Positions 1 to 8,650 of a DNA stretch of 29,665 bases are shown here, in pieces. Origin of the DNA: Scybalousia_A sp964626385. Its GTDB lineage: Bacteria > Bacteroidota > Bacteroidia > Bacteroidales > P3. The position numbers and the translations under genes are program-made. The number at the start of each line of letters is the position of its first letter. The stretch's first letter is position 1. The stretch is from positions 1-29,665 of the forward strand of contig CAZVEO010000016.1 in the NCBI GenBank assembly GCA_964626385.1, written 5' to 3'. Below the pieces are notes generated by a model. That model was not told the origin of the DNA. It did not search any database and was given only the letters and a program-made list of their open reading frames with translations.

Positions 1-1176
1 TTATTTTTTCCACCTTATTTTATATGTTTTCTTGTGGTGGAAAAGTTTTTTAAGCCTAAAGTTAAAATTAAAGAACATAAAGTAAATTTCTAACAAAGGA
101 GCAAATAAATAAGGTATCTTGGTTTTTAGTTTATTACTACACTTTAAGTAATAGATTATTTGTGTAGTCCATTTGATTATTATTGGTACAAGAACAAACT
201 GCCAAGGCATACCAAGAATGATCAATATTGCCAACAATACATACAATAACAATGTTGCTAAAGGTAGAATAGCCAACCGTAATTTTGTTAGTAGGGGAAA
301 TGTTCTATGAGAAATATAACGAGAATATGCTATGCGTTTAAATTCAGAATAAGAAGTCATTGCAAGACAATAAGAGAATGAATCTGAGTCAATATTTATC
401 ATAGTATTTTTTTTGTTAGCATAACGAGATAGAAAATAATCTTCTTGTCTGCACTTATCTCTATATTGAGAAATAAGTCCTCCTTTATCAAAGAAAAATT
501 TTTTATCATAAGCCATATTGTTGCTATCAGCAGAAAAAGGCATCCCTAACAATCCATATCCCAATACATTCATATTCCAATCAAGATGATAATATCTTGA
601 CAAAGTATTTGTAAGTCCTTTTTGGTATTGAGGAGAACTATAACCTATAAGTATTTTTTTCTCACTATGAACAAAAGAATTACATAAACTCTTTAACCAA
701 ATAATATCTTGTATCTTACAAGTAACATCTGTTAAAACTATATTATTATATTTAGCAGAGCGTATACCTATGGAAAGAGAGAATTTTCTATCGGAGAATT
801 TGTTTGCATTCTGTCCCAAGTTGATAACCTTTAGATTTGAATAGCATTTTTGTAAGAGGTGTAGGGCAAATTCGCTATCATCTTCTGAATCTTCGTTAAC
901 TACAACTACTTCAAACAAAGGGTAATTTTGCTCTAATATCATAACAAAATCCTCTTGTAAAGTTTCTAAATTATTTTTTACCACTACCACCACACTTACA
1001 CCCTCGTTTTCGGATAAATTATTAGGAAGTGTTTCATTGTTGTTTTTTGATTTGTAAAAAATAATTCTGCCATAAACAATTATGTAATGCAACAACTCCA
1101 TTATCACAATTATACCCACGGCAATAGCAAAAGTTAAAGTCAAAATAGAAAACCGATAATTCAAAAAATCAAACAT
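1..1176 (-). CDS. Membrane-anchored family 2 glycosyltransferase
   Basis: A predicted inverting GT-A glycosyltransferase that would transfer a sugar from a nucleotide-activated donor at the inner membrane; the acceptor cannot be told. One N-terminal membrane segment (residues about 10-38) is followed by a GT2 beta-strand (SVVVVVK, 61-67), an acidic NED region (94-96), a degenerate DXD region (LTDVTC, 148-153, with Thr in place of the second Asp) and a downstream QEDYFLSRY acceptor-type motif. Two or three hydrophobic segments lie near residues 305-345. The stop codon is at bases 1-3, so the gene is complete. It is divergent from tgt. I recall similar GT2 genes beside tgt and lptG in other Bacteroidota, which suggests a conserved neighbourhood. 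The family assignment is good; the substrate is unknown and the changed DXD lowers confidence in activity. Confidence 0.85.
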   Translation of the reverse strand: MFDFLNYRFSILTLTFAIAVGIIVIMELLHYIIVYGRIIFYKSKNNNETLPNNLSENEGVSVVVVVKNNLETLQEDFVMILEQNYPLFEVVVVNEDSEDDSEFALHLLQKCYSNLKVINLGQNANKFSDRKFSLSIGIRSAKYNNIVLTDVTCKIQDIIWLKSLCNSFVHSEKKILIGYSSPQYQKGLTNTLSRYYHLDWNMNVLGYGLLGMPFSADSNNMAYDKKFFFDKGGLISQYRDKCRQEDYFLSRYANKKNTMINIDSDSFSYCLAMTSYSEFKRIAYSRYISHRTFPLLTKLRLAILPLATLLLYVLLAILIILGMPWQFVLVPIIIKWTTQIIYYLKCSNKLKTKIPYLFAPLLEIYFMFFNFNFRLKKLFHHKKTYKIRWKK

Positions 1177-1198
1177 AACAAAGTAAAATATTTTTATG

Positions 1199-1206
1199 CA
1201 AATTTA
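1199..1206 (-). promoter_or_regulatory. -7 box TAAATTTG upstream of the glycosyltransferase
   Basis: On the minus strand this matches the Bacteroidota TAnnTTTG consensus and lies 22 nt before the ATG at 1176. No clear TTTG -33 box is seen at 19-21 nt spacing, so this rests on one motif in AT-rich DNA. Confidence 0.45.
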
Positions 1207-1228
1207 TTCATTATTCGCTATTTATAAG

Positions 1229-1236
1229 TACTTTTG
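1229..1236 (+). promoter_or_regulatory. -7 box TACTTTTG upstream of tgt
   Basis: An exact TAnnTTTG match 39 nt before the tgt ATG, in the divergent intergenic region. A good TTTG -33 box is not visible. It probably drives tgt and lptG together. Confidence 0.5.
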
Positions 1237-1275
1237 TAAAAATTTTTCTTTACTAAAAATTGTTAATAACATAAC

Positions 1276-2406
1276 ATGAACTTTGAAATTAACTATATAT
1301 CACAAGATTGTAAAGCCCGTGCGGGAAAAATAAGCACTGCACACGGAGAAATACTTACCCCTATATTTATGCCTGTTGGAACTGTGGGAAGCGTTAAAGG
1401 AGTAGGTATAGATACGCTAACAGAAGATGTTAAAGCGCAAATTATACTTGGCAATACTTATCATCTTTATTTGCGTCCAGGAATAGAGGTAATACGTAAA
1501 GCTGGCGGTATTCAAAAATTTAATTCTTGGAATAAGCCAATGCTTACCGATAGTGGAGGATTTCAAGTTTATTCTCTTGGTAAAATAAGAAAAATAACAG
1601 AAGAAGGTTGTGTATTTCGTTCTCATATAGACGGCTCTTTGCACAATTTTACTCCCGAGAGTGTGGTAGATACTCAAAGAATTATTGGAGCAGATATTAT
1701 GATGGCTTTTGATGAATGCACTCCTTATCCTTGCGATTATTCGTATGCAAAAAAATCTTTGGATATTACTTCTTTGTGGTTAAAACGTTGTATGCAAAGA
1801 TTTCATTCCACTCAACCTATTTATGATTACAATCAAAGCCTTTTCCCTATAGTGCAGGGTAGCGTATATAAAGACCTTAGAAAACAGGCCTGTGAGAATG
1901 TAAAACAATACGATGCTGAGGGCTATGCTTTGGGAGGGCTTTCTGTTGGAGAACCTACAGAGCAAATGTATGAAATAACAGATATTTGCACGGATATTCT
2001 TCCCAATGATAAGCCTCGTTATTTGATGGGTGTAGGTACTCCTCAAAATCTTTTGGAAGGTATTGCTTTGGGTATAGATATGTTTGATTGTGTTATGCCA
2101 ACTCGCAATGGAAGAAATGCTATGCTTTTTACTATGGAGGGAACTATTAATATGAGAAATAAAAAATGGGAAGATGACTTTTCTCCTATAGATATTAACG
2201 GCACTTCAAAAGTAGATACTCTTTACACAAAGGCTTATCTTAGGCATCTTTTTGTTTCTTCAGAATTGTTAGCCTTGGAAATAGCCTCTATACATAACCT
2301 TGCTTTTTATTTGGAACTTATGCGACAAGCAAGAGAACATATTGCGCAGGGAGATTTTTTGGAATGGAAAAATATGATGGTACAAAAATTGTCTACAAGA
2401 CTTTAA
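1276..2406 (+). CDS. tgt: tRNA-guanine transglycosylase (queuine tRNA-ribosyltransferase)
   Basis: Exchanges guanine 34 for preQ1 in GUN-anticodon tRNAs (Tyr, His, Asn, Asp), a step of queuosine synthesis in the cytoplasm. The 376-residue protein has the family landmarks: TDSGGFQVYS with the proton-acceptor Asp92, GGLSVGEP in the substrate pocket, and MFDCVMPTRNGRN with the nucleophile Asp271. The normal Cys-x-Cys-x2-Cys zinc site before YSRAYLRHL is absent: Gly309, Ser311 and Asp314 sit at the three Cys positions, while the YTKAYLRHLF and SIHNLAFYL segments remain. I recall similar sequences in other Bacteroidota, so this is probably a lineage trait rather than decay. It starts the tgt-lptG operon. 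Confidence 0.97.
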   Translation: MNFEINYISQDCKARAGKISTAHGEILTPIFMPVGTVGSVKGVGIDTLTEDVKAQIILGNTYHLYLRPGIEVIRKAGGIQKFNSWNKPMLTDSGGFQVYSLGKIRKITEEGCVFRSHIDGSLHNFTPESVVDTQRIIGADIMMAFDECTPYPCDYSYAKKSLDITSLWLKRCMQRFHSTQPIYDYNQSLFPIVQGSVYKDLRKQACENVKQYDAEGYALGGLSVGEPTEQMYEITDICTDILPNDKPRYLMGVGTPQNLLEGIALGIDMFDCVMPTRNGRNAMLFTMEGTINMRNKKWEDDFSPIDINGTSKVDTLYTKAYLRHLFVSSELLALEIASIHNLAFYLELMRQAREHIAQGDFLEWKNMMVQKLSTRL

Positions 2407-2429
2407 ACAAAAACGTTCAAAAATTCCTT

Positions 2430-3554
2430 ATGATACAATCTTCTAAGCCAAACAGCAAGAGCGGAAAATCTTATTTTATAAATACTTTGGATTGGTACAT
2501 AATAAAAAAAGTACTTGCAACTTTTTTTGTTTCCATCATTTTGATAGACTTTGTTATTATTATTATAGATTTAAGTTTTAAAATAGATGATTTCATAGAT
2601 AGAGCTGCTCCTTTAAAAGCTGTGCTGTTAGACTATTATCTCAATCTTGCTCCATTTTTTACAAATCAATTCGGGCATTTGTTTTTCTTTATATCAATAG
2701 TTTTTGTAACCTCTCGCTTAACTATGCGTTCTGAAATAACTGCTATACTTGCGGCGGGTATTTCTTTCAGAAGAATGCTGAGACCTTATATTGTTTCAGC
2801 TGTTTTTGTTGGTATTATTATGCTTTATCTTTCCAATTTTTTGATTCCTCAATTAAATGTAACTCGTTATCAATTTGAACAAAAGTATTATAGAAACAAA
2901 TATACCAACATTCAAAACAATATACATATACAAAGTAATAAAAATACTCAAGTTTATGTATTGTCCTATAATAATGAGAATAACACTGGATATATGTTTG
3001 CACAAGAAATTTTTGACAAGAATGCTGTGGTAAAAAAAATTACAGCGGATGAAGCAAAATATGATAGCGTGCAGAATGATTGGGTATTGTACAATTATAC
3101 AATAAGAGAAATAGATGGAAGACGGGAAAGATTAATCAAAGGCAACACCATGAGGATAAAAAATGGGCTAAAGCCTTTGGATTTTAATGCAAAGTTGTTT
3201 AAAGTAGATGTTTTAGATTTTTTTCAGTTAAATAATGCTATACAAAGAGAAACAATGAAGGGAAGCAGTCTTGTTCCTGGACTTTTAGTAGAAAAATATC
3301 AACGTCTGTTTAACCCGATAGCTTTTATTATTCTGACTATTATAGGTGTAACGCTTTCTTGTAAGAAAAAGAGAGGAGGTATGGGAGCAAATCTTGCTTT
3401 AGCTATTGCTTTGGCTTTTATTCTTATTCTTTTGATGAAGATAATGGTTGCTGCTTCTACCAATGGCAATCTTTCTCCTATCTTAGGCGAAAGCATACCT
3501 TTGGTTTTGTTTGGTTTAGTGGCAATATTTCTTATAAAAAAGGCACCTAAATAG
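2430..3554 (+). CDS. LptF/LptG (YjgP/YjgQ) family LPS export permease
   Basis: Inner-membrane permease subunit of the LptB2FG transporter, which extracts LPS and passes it to the periplasmic bridge. One membrane helix lies near the N terminus (VLATFFVSIILIDFVIIIIDL), then further helices, a long periplasmic beta-rich domain in the middle, and three C-terminal helices, the usual family plan at 374 residues. I chose the ATG at 2430, 24 nt after the tgt stop. An in-frame ATG at 2364 would overlap tgt by 43 nt and add 22 residues that do not resemble the family N terminus, which begins near LDWYIIKK. It is co-transcribed with tgt. Bacteroidota often carry several such paralogues, so LptF versus LptG is not decided. 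Confidence 0.9.
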   Translation: MIQSSKPNSKSGKSYFINTLDWYIIKKVLATFFVSIILIDFVIIIIDLSFKIDDFIDRAAPLKAVLLDYYLNLAPFFTNQFGHLFFFISIVFVTSRLTMRSEITAILAAGISFRRMLRPYIVSAVFVGIIMLYLSNFLIPQLNVTRYQFEQKYYRNKYTNIQNNIHIQSNKNTQVYVLSYNNENNTGYMFAQEIFDKNAVVKKITADEAKYDSVQNDWVLYNYTIREIDGRRERLIKGNTMRIKNGLKPLDFNAKLFKVDVLDFFQLNNAIQRETMKGSSLVPGLLVEKYQRLFNPIAFIILTIIGVTLSCKKKRGGMGANLALAIALAFILILLMKIMVAASTNGNLSPILGESIPLVLFGLVAIFLIKKAPK

Positions 3555-3619
3555 AATAAAAACTTTAGTAAATTATAAAAGTTTCTCAAAGAAAAGTTTT
3601 ATTATAAAAAAAAACAATT

Positions 3620-3627
3620 TAATTTTG
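3620..3627 (+). promoter_or_regulatory. Promoter (-7 box TAATTTTG) for dapA-fba
   Basis: An exact TAnnTTTG match 62 nt before the dapA ATG, with TTTT (3 of 4 to TTTG) at 3597-3600, a 19-nt gap. It fits the Bacteroidota housekeeping promoter layout. Confidence 0.55.
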
Positions 3628-3689
3628 CAATTAGAGGTAACATACTTGAAAAAAAAGAGAAACAACAAAAAAAGAGTAGATAATAAATT

Positions 3690-4583
3690 ATGGCAAATAA
3701 GGAGTTTAATATAAAAGGTACTGGAGTAGCACTTGTAACACCTTTTGATAAGCACGAGAATATAGATTTTGCAAGTCTTGGCAAGATAATAGATAATTGT
3801 ATTGCCGGAGGTGTAGATTATTTGGTCTGTATGGGTACAACGAGCGAATACCCGACACTTACAGAAAAAGAAATATCGGCTATAAAAGATTATACGCTTG
3901 ACCATGTTGAAGGTAGAGTGCCTGTTGTTTTGGGCTTGGGTGGCAACAATACAAAAGAACTTGTCAGCAAAATAACTCATTTGGATGCTAATGAATTTGA
4001 TGCCATATTATCTGTTGCTCCTTATTATAATAAACCTTCTCAAAAAGGACTCTTTTCTCATTATAGGTTTGTTGCTTCCAGTTCTCCTTTGCCTATGATA
4101 ATTTACAATGTACCGGGTAGGACAGGGTGTAATTTAAAGGCTGAAACAGTACTAGAACTTGCAGAAGAAAACAAAAACATTATAGGTATAAAGGAAGCCT
4201 CTGGAGATATGTCGCAATGTATGGAAATATTAAGGTGTAAGCCTGAAGGCTTTTCTTTAGTTAGCGGTGAGGATGCATTGACTTTGCCTTTGATAGCTTG
4301 CGGAGCCTCGGGAGTTATAAGTGTTACTGCTAATGCGTTTCCAAAACAGGTTAGTTCTATGGTAAATTTTGCCTTAAAAGGCACTATGAAAAAGGCTATT
4401 GCTCTGCACAATACTTTATTGCCTTTTACCAATGCTATTTTTGAAGAAGGAAATCCTGCGGGGATAAAGGCCGCTTTGGAAATATTGGGTTATGGAGAAA
4501 ATGTAGTACGTATGCCTTTAGCCAAAATAAGTAAAACTCTTGGCAATAAGTTATTGACCATAATAAAACAAATACAACAATAA
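3690..4583 (+). CDS. dapA: 4-hydroxy-tetrahydrodipicolinate synthase
   Basis: Condenses pyruvate with aspartate semialdehyde in the first committed step toward diaminopimelate and lysine; cytoplasmic TIM barrel. The 297 residues are full length. Visible signatures are GTTSE (49-53), the catalytic Tyr139 in YNVPGRTG with Arg144, and the Schiff-base Lys168 in GIKEASGD. The SGEDAL segment follows. The ATG is the only plausible start, downstream of a promoter-like box. The aldolase gene follows after 15 nt, suggesting one transcript. Nothing is unusual in the protein. Confidence 0.97.
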   Translation: MANKEFNIKGTGVALVTPFDKHENIDFASLGKIIDNCIAGGVDYLVCMGTTSEYPTLTEKEISAIKDYTLDHVEGRVPVVLGLGGNNTKELVSKITHLDANEFDAILSVAPYYNKPSQKGLFSHYRFVASSSPLPMIIYNVPGRTGCNLKAETVLELAEENKNIIGIKEASGDMSQCMEILRCKPEGFSLVSGEDALTLPLIACGASGVISVTANAFPKQVSSMVNFALKGTMKKAIALHNTLLPFTNAIFEEGNPAGIKAALEILGYGENVVRMPLAKISKTLGNKLLTIIKQIQQ

Positions 4584-4598
4584 AAACACAGAAATATC

Positions 4599-5591
4599 AT
4601 GGTAAACTATAAAGATTTAGGACTTGTCAATTCAAGAGAATTGTTTAAAAAAGCCATTAACGGAGGCTACGCAATACCTGCTTTCAATTTCAACAATATG
4701 GAACAGATGCAAGCCATAATTCAAGCCTGTGTAGAAAGCAAATCACCTGTTATACTTCAAGTATCAAGCGGAGCGAGGAAGTATGCTAATCAAACCCTTT
4801 TGCGTTATATGGCACAAGGTGCGGTTGAATATGCAAAAGAGTTGGGCTATGCCATTCCTATTGTTTTGCATTTAGACCACGGGGATACTTTTGAGCTTTG
4901 CAAATCGTGCATAGAATATGGTTTTTCTTCTGTAATGATAGATGGTTCGGCGCATTCTTATGAGGACAATGTTGCCTTGACAAGAAAAGTTGTAGAATAT
5001 GCTCACCAATATGATGTAACCGTAGAAGGAGAACTTGGAGTTTTGGCAGGCATAGAGGATGATGTTAAGGCGGCTGAGCATGTTTATACTCGTCCAGAAG
5101 ATGTAGAAGATTTTGTTAAGAAAACGGGAGTTGACTCTCTTGCCATCTCTATAGGCACAAGTCACGGAGCCAACAAATTTAAACCAGAGCAATGTACTCG
5201 CAATGCTGATGGAGTATTGGTACCTCCTCCATTAAGATTTGATATTCTGCGCGAGATAGAAAAACGTATTCCAGGCTTTCCTATAGTATTGCATGGTTCT
5301 TCCTCTGTGCCACAAGATTTGGTAAAGAGTATTAATGCTCATGGAGGAGCCTTAAAGGATGCCATAGGAATACCAGAAGACCAATTAAGAGAGGCTTCAA
5401 AGAGTGCTGTATGTAAGATAAACATAGATTCTGATGGTCGTTTGGCTATGACTGCAGCTGTTAGAGAAGTGCTTGAAGCTCAACCAGAAGTATTTGATCC
5501 AAGAAAATACCTTGGACCAGCAAGAGATAGATTAAAAGAGCTTTATATACACAAATGTAAAAATGTTTTAGGCTCAGCAAATAAAGCGTAA
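4599..5591 (+). CDS. fba: Class II fructose-bisphosphate aldolase
   Basis: Zinc-dependent cleavage and condensation of fructose-1,6-bisphosphate in glycolysis and gluconeogenesis. The 330-residue protein carries HLDHGD (91-96) with the catalytic Asp93 and zinc ligand His94, the VEGELG segment (about 142-147), SIGTSHG with His189, and VLHGSSSVP with His232, so the metal site is complete. It is the second gene after dapA and is followed by a strong hairpin terminator. Related class II aldolases for tagatose bisphosphate share these motifs, but with no galactitol or tagatose genes nearby the glycolytic role is most likely. Confidence 0.95.
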   Translation: MVNYKDLGLVNSRELFKKAINGGYAIPAFNFNNMEQMQAIIQACVESKSPVILQVSSGARKYANQTLLRYMAQGAVEYAKELGYAIPIVLHLDHGDTFELCKSCIEYGFSSVMIDGSAHSYEDNVALTRKVVEYAHQYDVTVEGELGVLAGIEDDVKAAEHVYTRPEDVEDFVKKTGVDSLAISIGTSHGANKFKPEQCTRNADGVLVPPPLRFDILREIEKRIPGFPIVLHGSSSVPQDLVKSINAHGGALKDAIGIPEDQLREASKSAVCKINIDSDGRLAMTAAVREVLEAQPEVFDPRKYLGPARDRLKELYIHKCKNVLGSANKA

Positions 5592-5625
5592 GTAAAACTG
5601 AAAAAAAGAAAATTTTTATAAAAGG

Positions 5626-5665
5626 AAAAACTATGGCTTGAGAAAGAACTCAAGCCGTGGTTTTT
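5626..5665 (+). terminator. Rho-independent terminator after the aldolase gene
   Basis: A 17-bp stem (5626-5642 with 5649-5665) with a 6-nt loop, including the core GGCTTGAG/CTCAAGCC. It begins with five A and ends with five T, so it could work in both directions. It closes the dapA-fba unit. Confidence 0.9.
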
Positions 5666-5692
5666 GGTATAAGAAAAAGAGTAAAAGCAAGA

Positions 5693-6115
5693 ATGCAGAA
5701 AATTGTTTTTATAGTTTTGTTGATGTTGTTTTTTTTTGATGTAGTAGGACAAACTACTTTGCAAGAGGTGGACTCCTCTATATACAATAAAGTTTGGGTG
5801 CTTAATAGATTAAACAACAGAAAAATTAACTATCAAGAAGGACAAGAAAAAATAACCCTAATAATTACTCCCGAGAATGAATATGCAAGTGGTTGCTCAG
5901 GGTGTAATACTTATGTTAGTCAGGTTGTTATAAAAAGAAATTACATACTTTTTAGAGATATAGGCAGTACTAAAATGGCTTGTCCTACACAAGGCATACA
6001 AATGGAAAGACTATATCTAAATAATCTTAATGATATAGATTCTTGGGCTATAATAGATGAGGATTTGTATTTATACAAGAACAATAGACCTATTTTGATT
6101 TTTAATAAAGACTGA
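5693..6115 (+). CDS. Small exported META/HslJ-domain protein
   Basis: A 140-residue protein with an N-terminal signal-type hydrophobic segment (KIVFIVLLMLFFFDVVGQ) and a META domain like that of heat-shock protein HslJ: WVLNRLNN at the start, SGCSGCNTY in the middle and TKMACPTQGIQMERL later. META-domain proteins are small envelope beta proteins of uncertain function. The ATG at 5693 is preferred because an upstream in-frame ATG (5657) falls inside the aldolase terminator and would spoil the signal peptide. The stop codon overlaps the priA start (TGATG), which implies translational coupling. The biological link to PriA is not obvious. Confidence 0.85.
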   Translation: MQKIVFIVLLMLFFFDVVGQTTLQEVDSSIYNKVWVLNRLNNRKINYQEGQEKITLIITPENEYASGCSGCNTYVSQVVIKRNYILFRDIGSTKMACPTQGIQMERLYLNNLNDIDSWAIIDEDLYLYKNNRPILIFNKD

Positions 6116-8595
6116 TGCAAGGGGAAGAAGAAATATTATTTGTTGATGTAATATTGACTTTACATTTACCTTCTTCCTACAGGTATAGAGTACCAAGAGT
6201 GTTGAATGATAGGGTGGTTGTGGGGCAAATGGTTGCGGTGCAATTTGGAAAAAAGAAAATATATTCTGCTATAGTGGTGAATATTACTAAAGAGATACCT
6301 GCTTATACAACAAAATATATTTTGGATATTATAGACGATGAGCCTATATTGACACCTTTGCAAATAAATTTCTTTTCATGGATAGCCTCCTATTATGTTG
6401 CTTATATAGGAGATGTGCTTTCTGCCGCTTTGCCTGCTCCGTTTAGACTTAAGAGTGAATCTGTATTGCAAGTTTCTCCTCATTTTTTTGGTGATATATC
6501 TTTATTAGATGAGCAAGAACAGAAAATATTTTTACTCATAAGTCAAAAAAGTAAGGTCAATATTGCTGATTTGCAGGATACGTTTTCTCCAAAAGAATTA
6601 ATATCTTTGATAGCCAAACTAATAGAAAAAGATGTTTTGATAACGGACGAAGAGATAAAAAATATTTATACCCCCAAAAAAGAAACTTATTTAAAACTTA
6701 GAGAGCCATATAACTCCAACGAAGAAGAAAGGAAAAAACTTTTTGAAAGATTAGACTCTAACCATAGATATGCTTCTCAAAATAAGGTTTTGCTTACTTT
6801 TTTTTCCTTATTGCAGGGAAAAGATATGGTAAGTAAGACCGAACTTTTGGAAAAACAATGCTCTGATTCTTCTATAAAAACTTTGATAAAAAATGGAGTG
6901 TTTGATAAATGTGAAGTAGAAATATCACGTTTAAAAGAACTTAAAAGCACCTCAAAAGTAGAAGATGTTGCTCTTAATCAAGAGCAACTTTTGGCTTATA
7001 AGCAGATAATAGACCATTGGCAAACCCAACCTGTTTCTTTGCTTTTTGGAGTAACAGGAAGTGGTAAAACAGAGGTATATATTAAGTTAATTGACTATGT
7101 TTTGCAAGAGGGCGGACAGATATTGTATCTTATACCTGAAATAGCCATAACATCACAGCTCATACAACGTTTGGAAAAATATTTTGGTAATCGTATATGT
7201 GTTTATAATTCCAAATATTCTATAATGGAAAGGGCAGAGGTTTGGCAAAGATGTAAAACAGAAGACAAGAACAAACGTTTTGATATTATTTTAGGTTCAA
7301 GGAGCGCTGTTTTTCTTCCCTTTATTAACCTTAAACTTGTTATAGTGGATGAACAGCACGATGCTTCTTTTAAACAAACAGAACCTGTGCCTCACTATAA
7401 CGGAAAAGATGCCGCTATGTATTTGGCTCAATTGTTCAAAGCCAAAACTATACTTGGCTCTGCAACTCCAAGCATAGAGTCTTATTATCTTGGTTTGCAG
7501 GGTAAGTATCAATTATTGACCATAGAACACAGGTATTCCAAAACTCTTTTGCCTGAGATATTTATAGCAGATGTTAAAGAATATACAAAACAAAGAGCAA
7601 TGTATGGCATTTTTACAAAAATGCTTTACGATGCTGTAAATGAATGTTTGGAAAACAAAAGACAGGTGATAATTTTTCAAAACAGGAGAGGTTTTGCACC
7701 GCGTGTAAGATGTAATATATGTGGTTATGAAGCCAAATGCCCTAATTGTGATGTTTCTTTGGTATTGCATAAAAATACACATAGTCTCAATTGTCATTAC
7801 TGTGGTCATACCACGGAGTTGCTTTCTTTTTGTCCTCAATGCCATTCTCACTCTTTACGTACAGTGGGAATAGGAACAGAAAAAATAGAGGAAGAATTAA
7901 AAAATTATTTTCCTACGGCAAAAATCTCTCGTATGGATATAGACACTACAAGACAAAAAGATGCTTACGAAAAGATTATCAAAGATTTTGCTACAGGAAC
8001 TGTCAATATACTTACAGGAACTCAAATAGTAACCAAAGGATTGGATTTTGATAACGTTGGCTTAGTGGGAGTGGTGGATGCGGATTCTCTTTTGCATTAC
8101 CCAGATTTTAGAGCTTACGAACGAGCTTTCCAAACTCTTACTCAAGTTAGCGGTAGAGCAGGGAGGAGAAATAAAAGGGGCAAAGTAATTATTCAGACTT
8201 ATGACCCTTATAATCAGATATTGAGAGATGTATGCGAACACGATTATAAGAGAATGTATTCTTCTCAAATCATAGATAGAAAAAGGCTTAATTTTCCTCC
8301 GTTTTGTAGAATGATAAAGATAACTCTTCAACACAAAGACAGAGAACAACTAAGAAACAAAGCCTTACAATATGCTTTGAGGTTAAGGGAAATTTTTGGT
8401 GCTCGTATGTTTGGACCGCAAGAACCAAGTATTGCAAGAATACGCAATCTTTATATACAAGAAATTTGGCTAAAAATAGAAAACAAAATTTCTTACTCCT
8501 TATCAAAAAGTAGATTAAGAGAATGGAATGAAGAATTTTTGGCTCAAAAAGAAAACTCCACCATTCGCATATACATAGACGTAGACCCTGTATAG
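6115..8595 (+). CDS. priA: Primosomal replication restart helicase PriA
   Basis: A 3'-to-5' superfamily 2 helicase that recognises stalled forks and reloads the replisome. At 826 residues it has an N-terminal DNA-binding domain (LPSSYRYRVP, VVGQMVAVQFG), Walker A GVTGSGKT (312-319, Lys318), motif II DEQH (412-415), GSATPS (motif III), and an eight-cysteine zinc module beginning at Cys533 (CNICGYEAKCPNC, then CHYCG and CPQCH). The helicase C-terminal motifs GTQIVTKGLDF and QVSGRAGR follow. Motif II is DEQH rather than the more usual DEEH, a change found in active helicases such as RecG. The start overlaps the upstream stop by one base. Confidence 0.97.
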   Translation: MQGEEEILFVDVILTLHLPSSYRYRVPRVLNDRVVVGQMVAVQFGKKKIYSAIVVNITKEIPAYTTKYILDIIDDEPILTPLQINFFSWIASYYVAYIGDVLSAALPAPFRLKSESVLQVSPHFFGDISLLDEQEQKIFLLISQKSKVNIADLQDTFSPKELISLIAKLIEKDVLITDEEIKNIYTPKKETYLKLREPYNSNEEERKKLFERLDSNHRYASQNKVLLTFFSLLQGKDMVSKTELLEKQCSDSSIKTLIKNGVFDKCEVEISRLKELKSTSKVEDVALNQEQLLAYKQIIDHWQTQPVSLLFGVTGSGKTEVYIKLIDYVLQEGGQILYLIPEIAITSQLIQRLEKYFGNRICVYNSKYSIMERAEVWQRCKTEDKNKRFDIILGSRSAVFLPFINLKLVIVDEQHDASFKQTEPVPHYNGKDAAMYLAQLFKAKTILGSATPSIESYYLGLQGKYQLLTIEHRYSKTLLPEIFIADVKEYTKQRAMYGIFTKMLYDAVNECLENKRQVIIFQNRRGFAPRVRCNICGYEAKCPNCDVSLVLHKNTHSLNCHYCGHTTELLSFCPQCHSHSLRTVGIGTEKIEEELKNYFPTAKISRMDIDTTRQKDAYEKIIKDFATGTVNILTGTQIVTKGLDFDNVGLVGVVDADSLLHYPDFRAYERAFQTLTQVSGRAGRRNKRGKVIIQTYDPYNQILRDVCEHDYKRMYSSQIIDRKRLNFPPFCRMIKITLQHKDREQLRNKALQYALRLREIFGARMFGPQEPSIARIRNLYIQEIWLKIENKISYSLSKSRLREWNEEFLAQKENSTIRIYIDVDPV

Positions 8596-8609
8596 ATAGG
8601 AAAAAGTTG

Positions 8610-8617
8610 TAATTTTG
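8610..8617 (+). promoter_or_regulatory. -7 box TAATTTTG upstream of the PHP phosphatase gene
   Basis: An exact TAnnTTTG match 33 nt before the ATG at 8651, in the short gap after priA. No clear TTTG upstream. Confidence 0.5.
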
Positions 8618-8650
8618 CAGACAGAAGATTGACAAAAAAACTGACTTACA

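Noticed and set aside
3573..3980. A 135-codon open frame on the minus strand over the dapA start
   Set aside because: It is antisense to a certain gene, has low-complexity Phe/Leu-rich sequence and no start signals; a shadow frame.
5657..5692. Upstream start for the META-domain protein
   Set aside because: It lies inside the aldolase terminator hairpin and puts charged residues before the signal peptide.
7348..7359. PriA motif II DEQH as a loss-of-function change
   Set aside because: DEQH occurs in active superfamily 2 helicases such as RecG, and all other motifs are intact.
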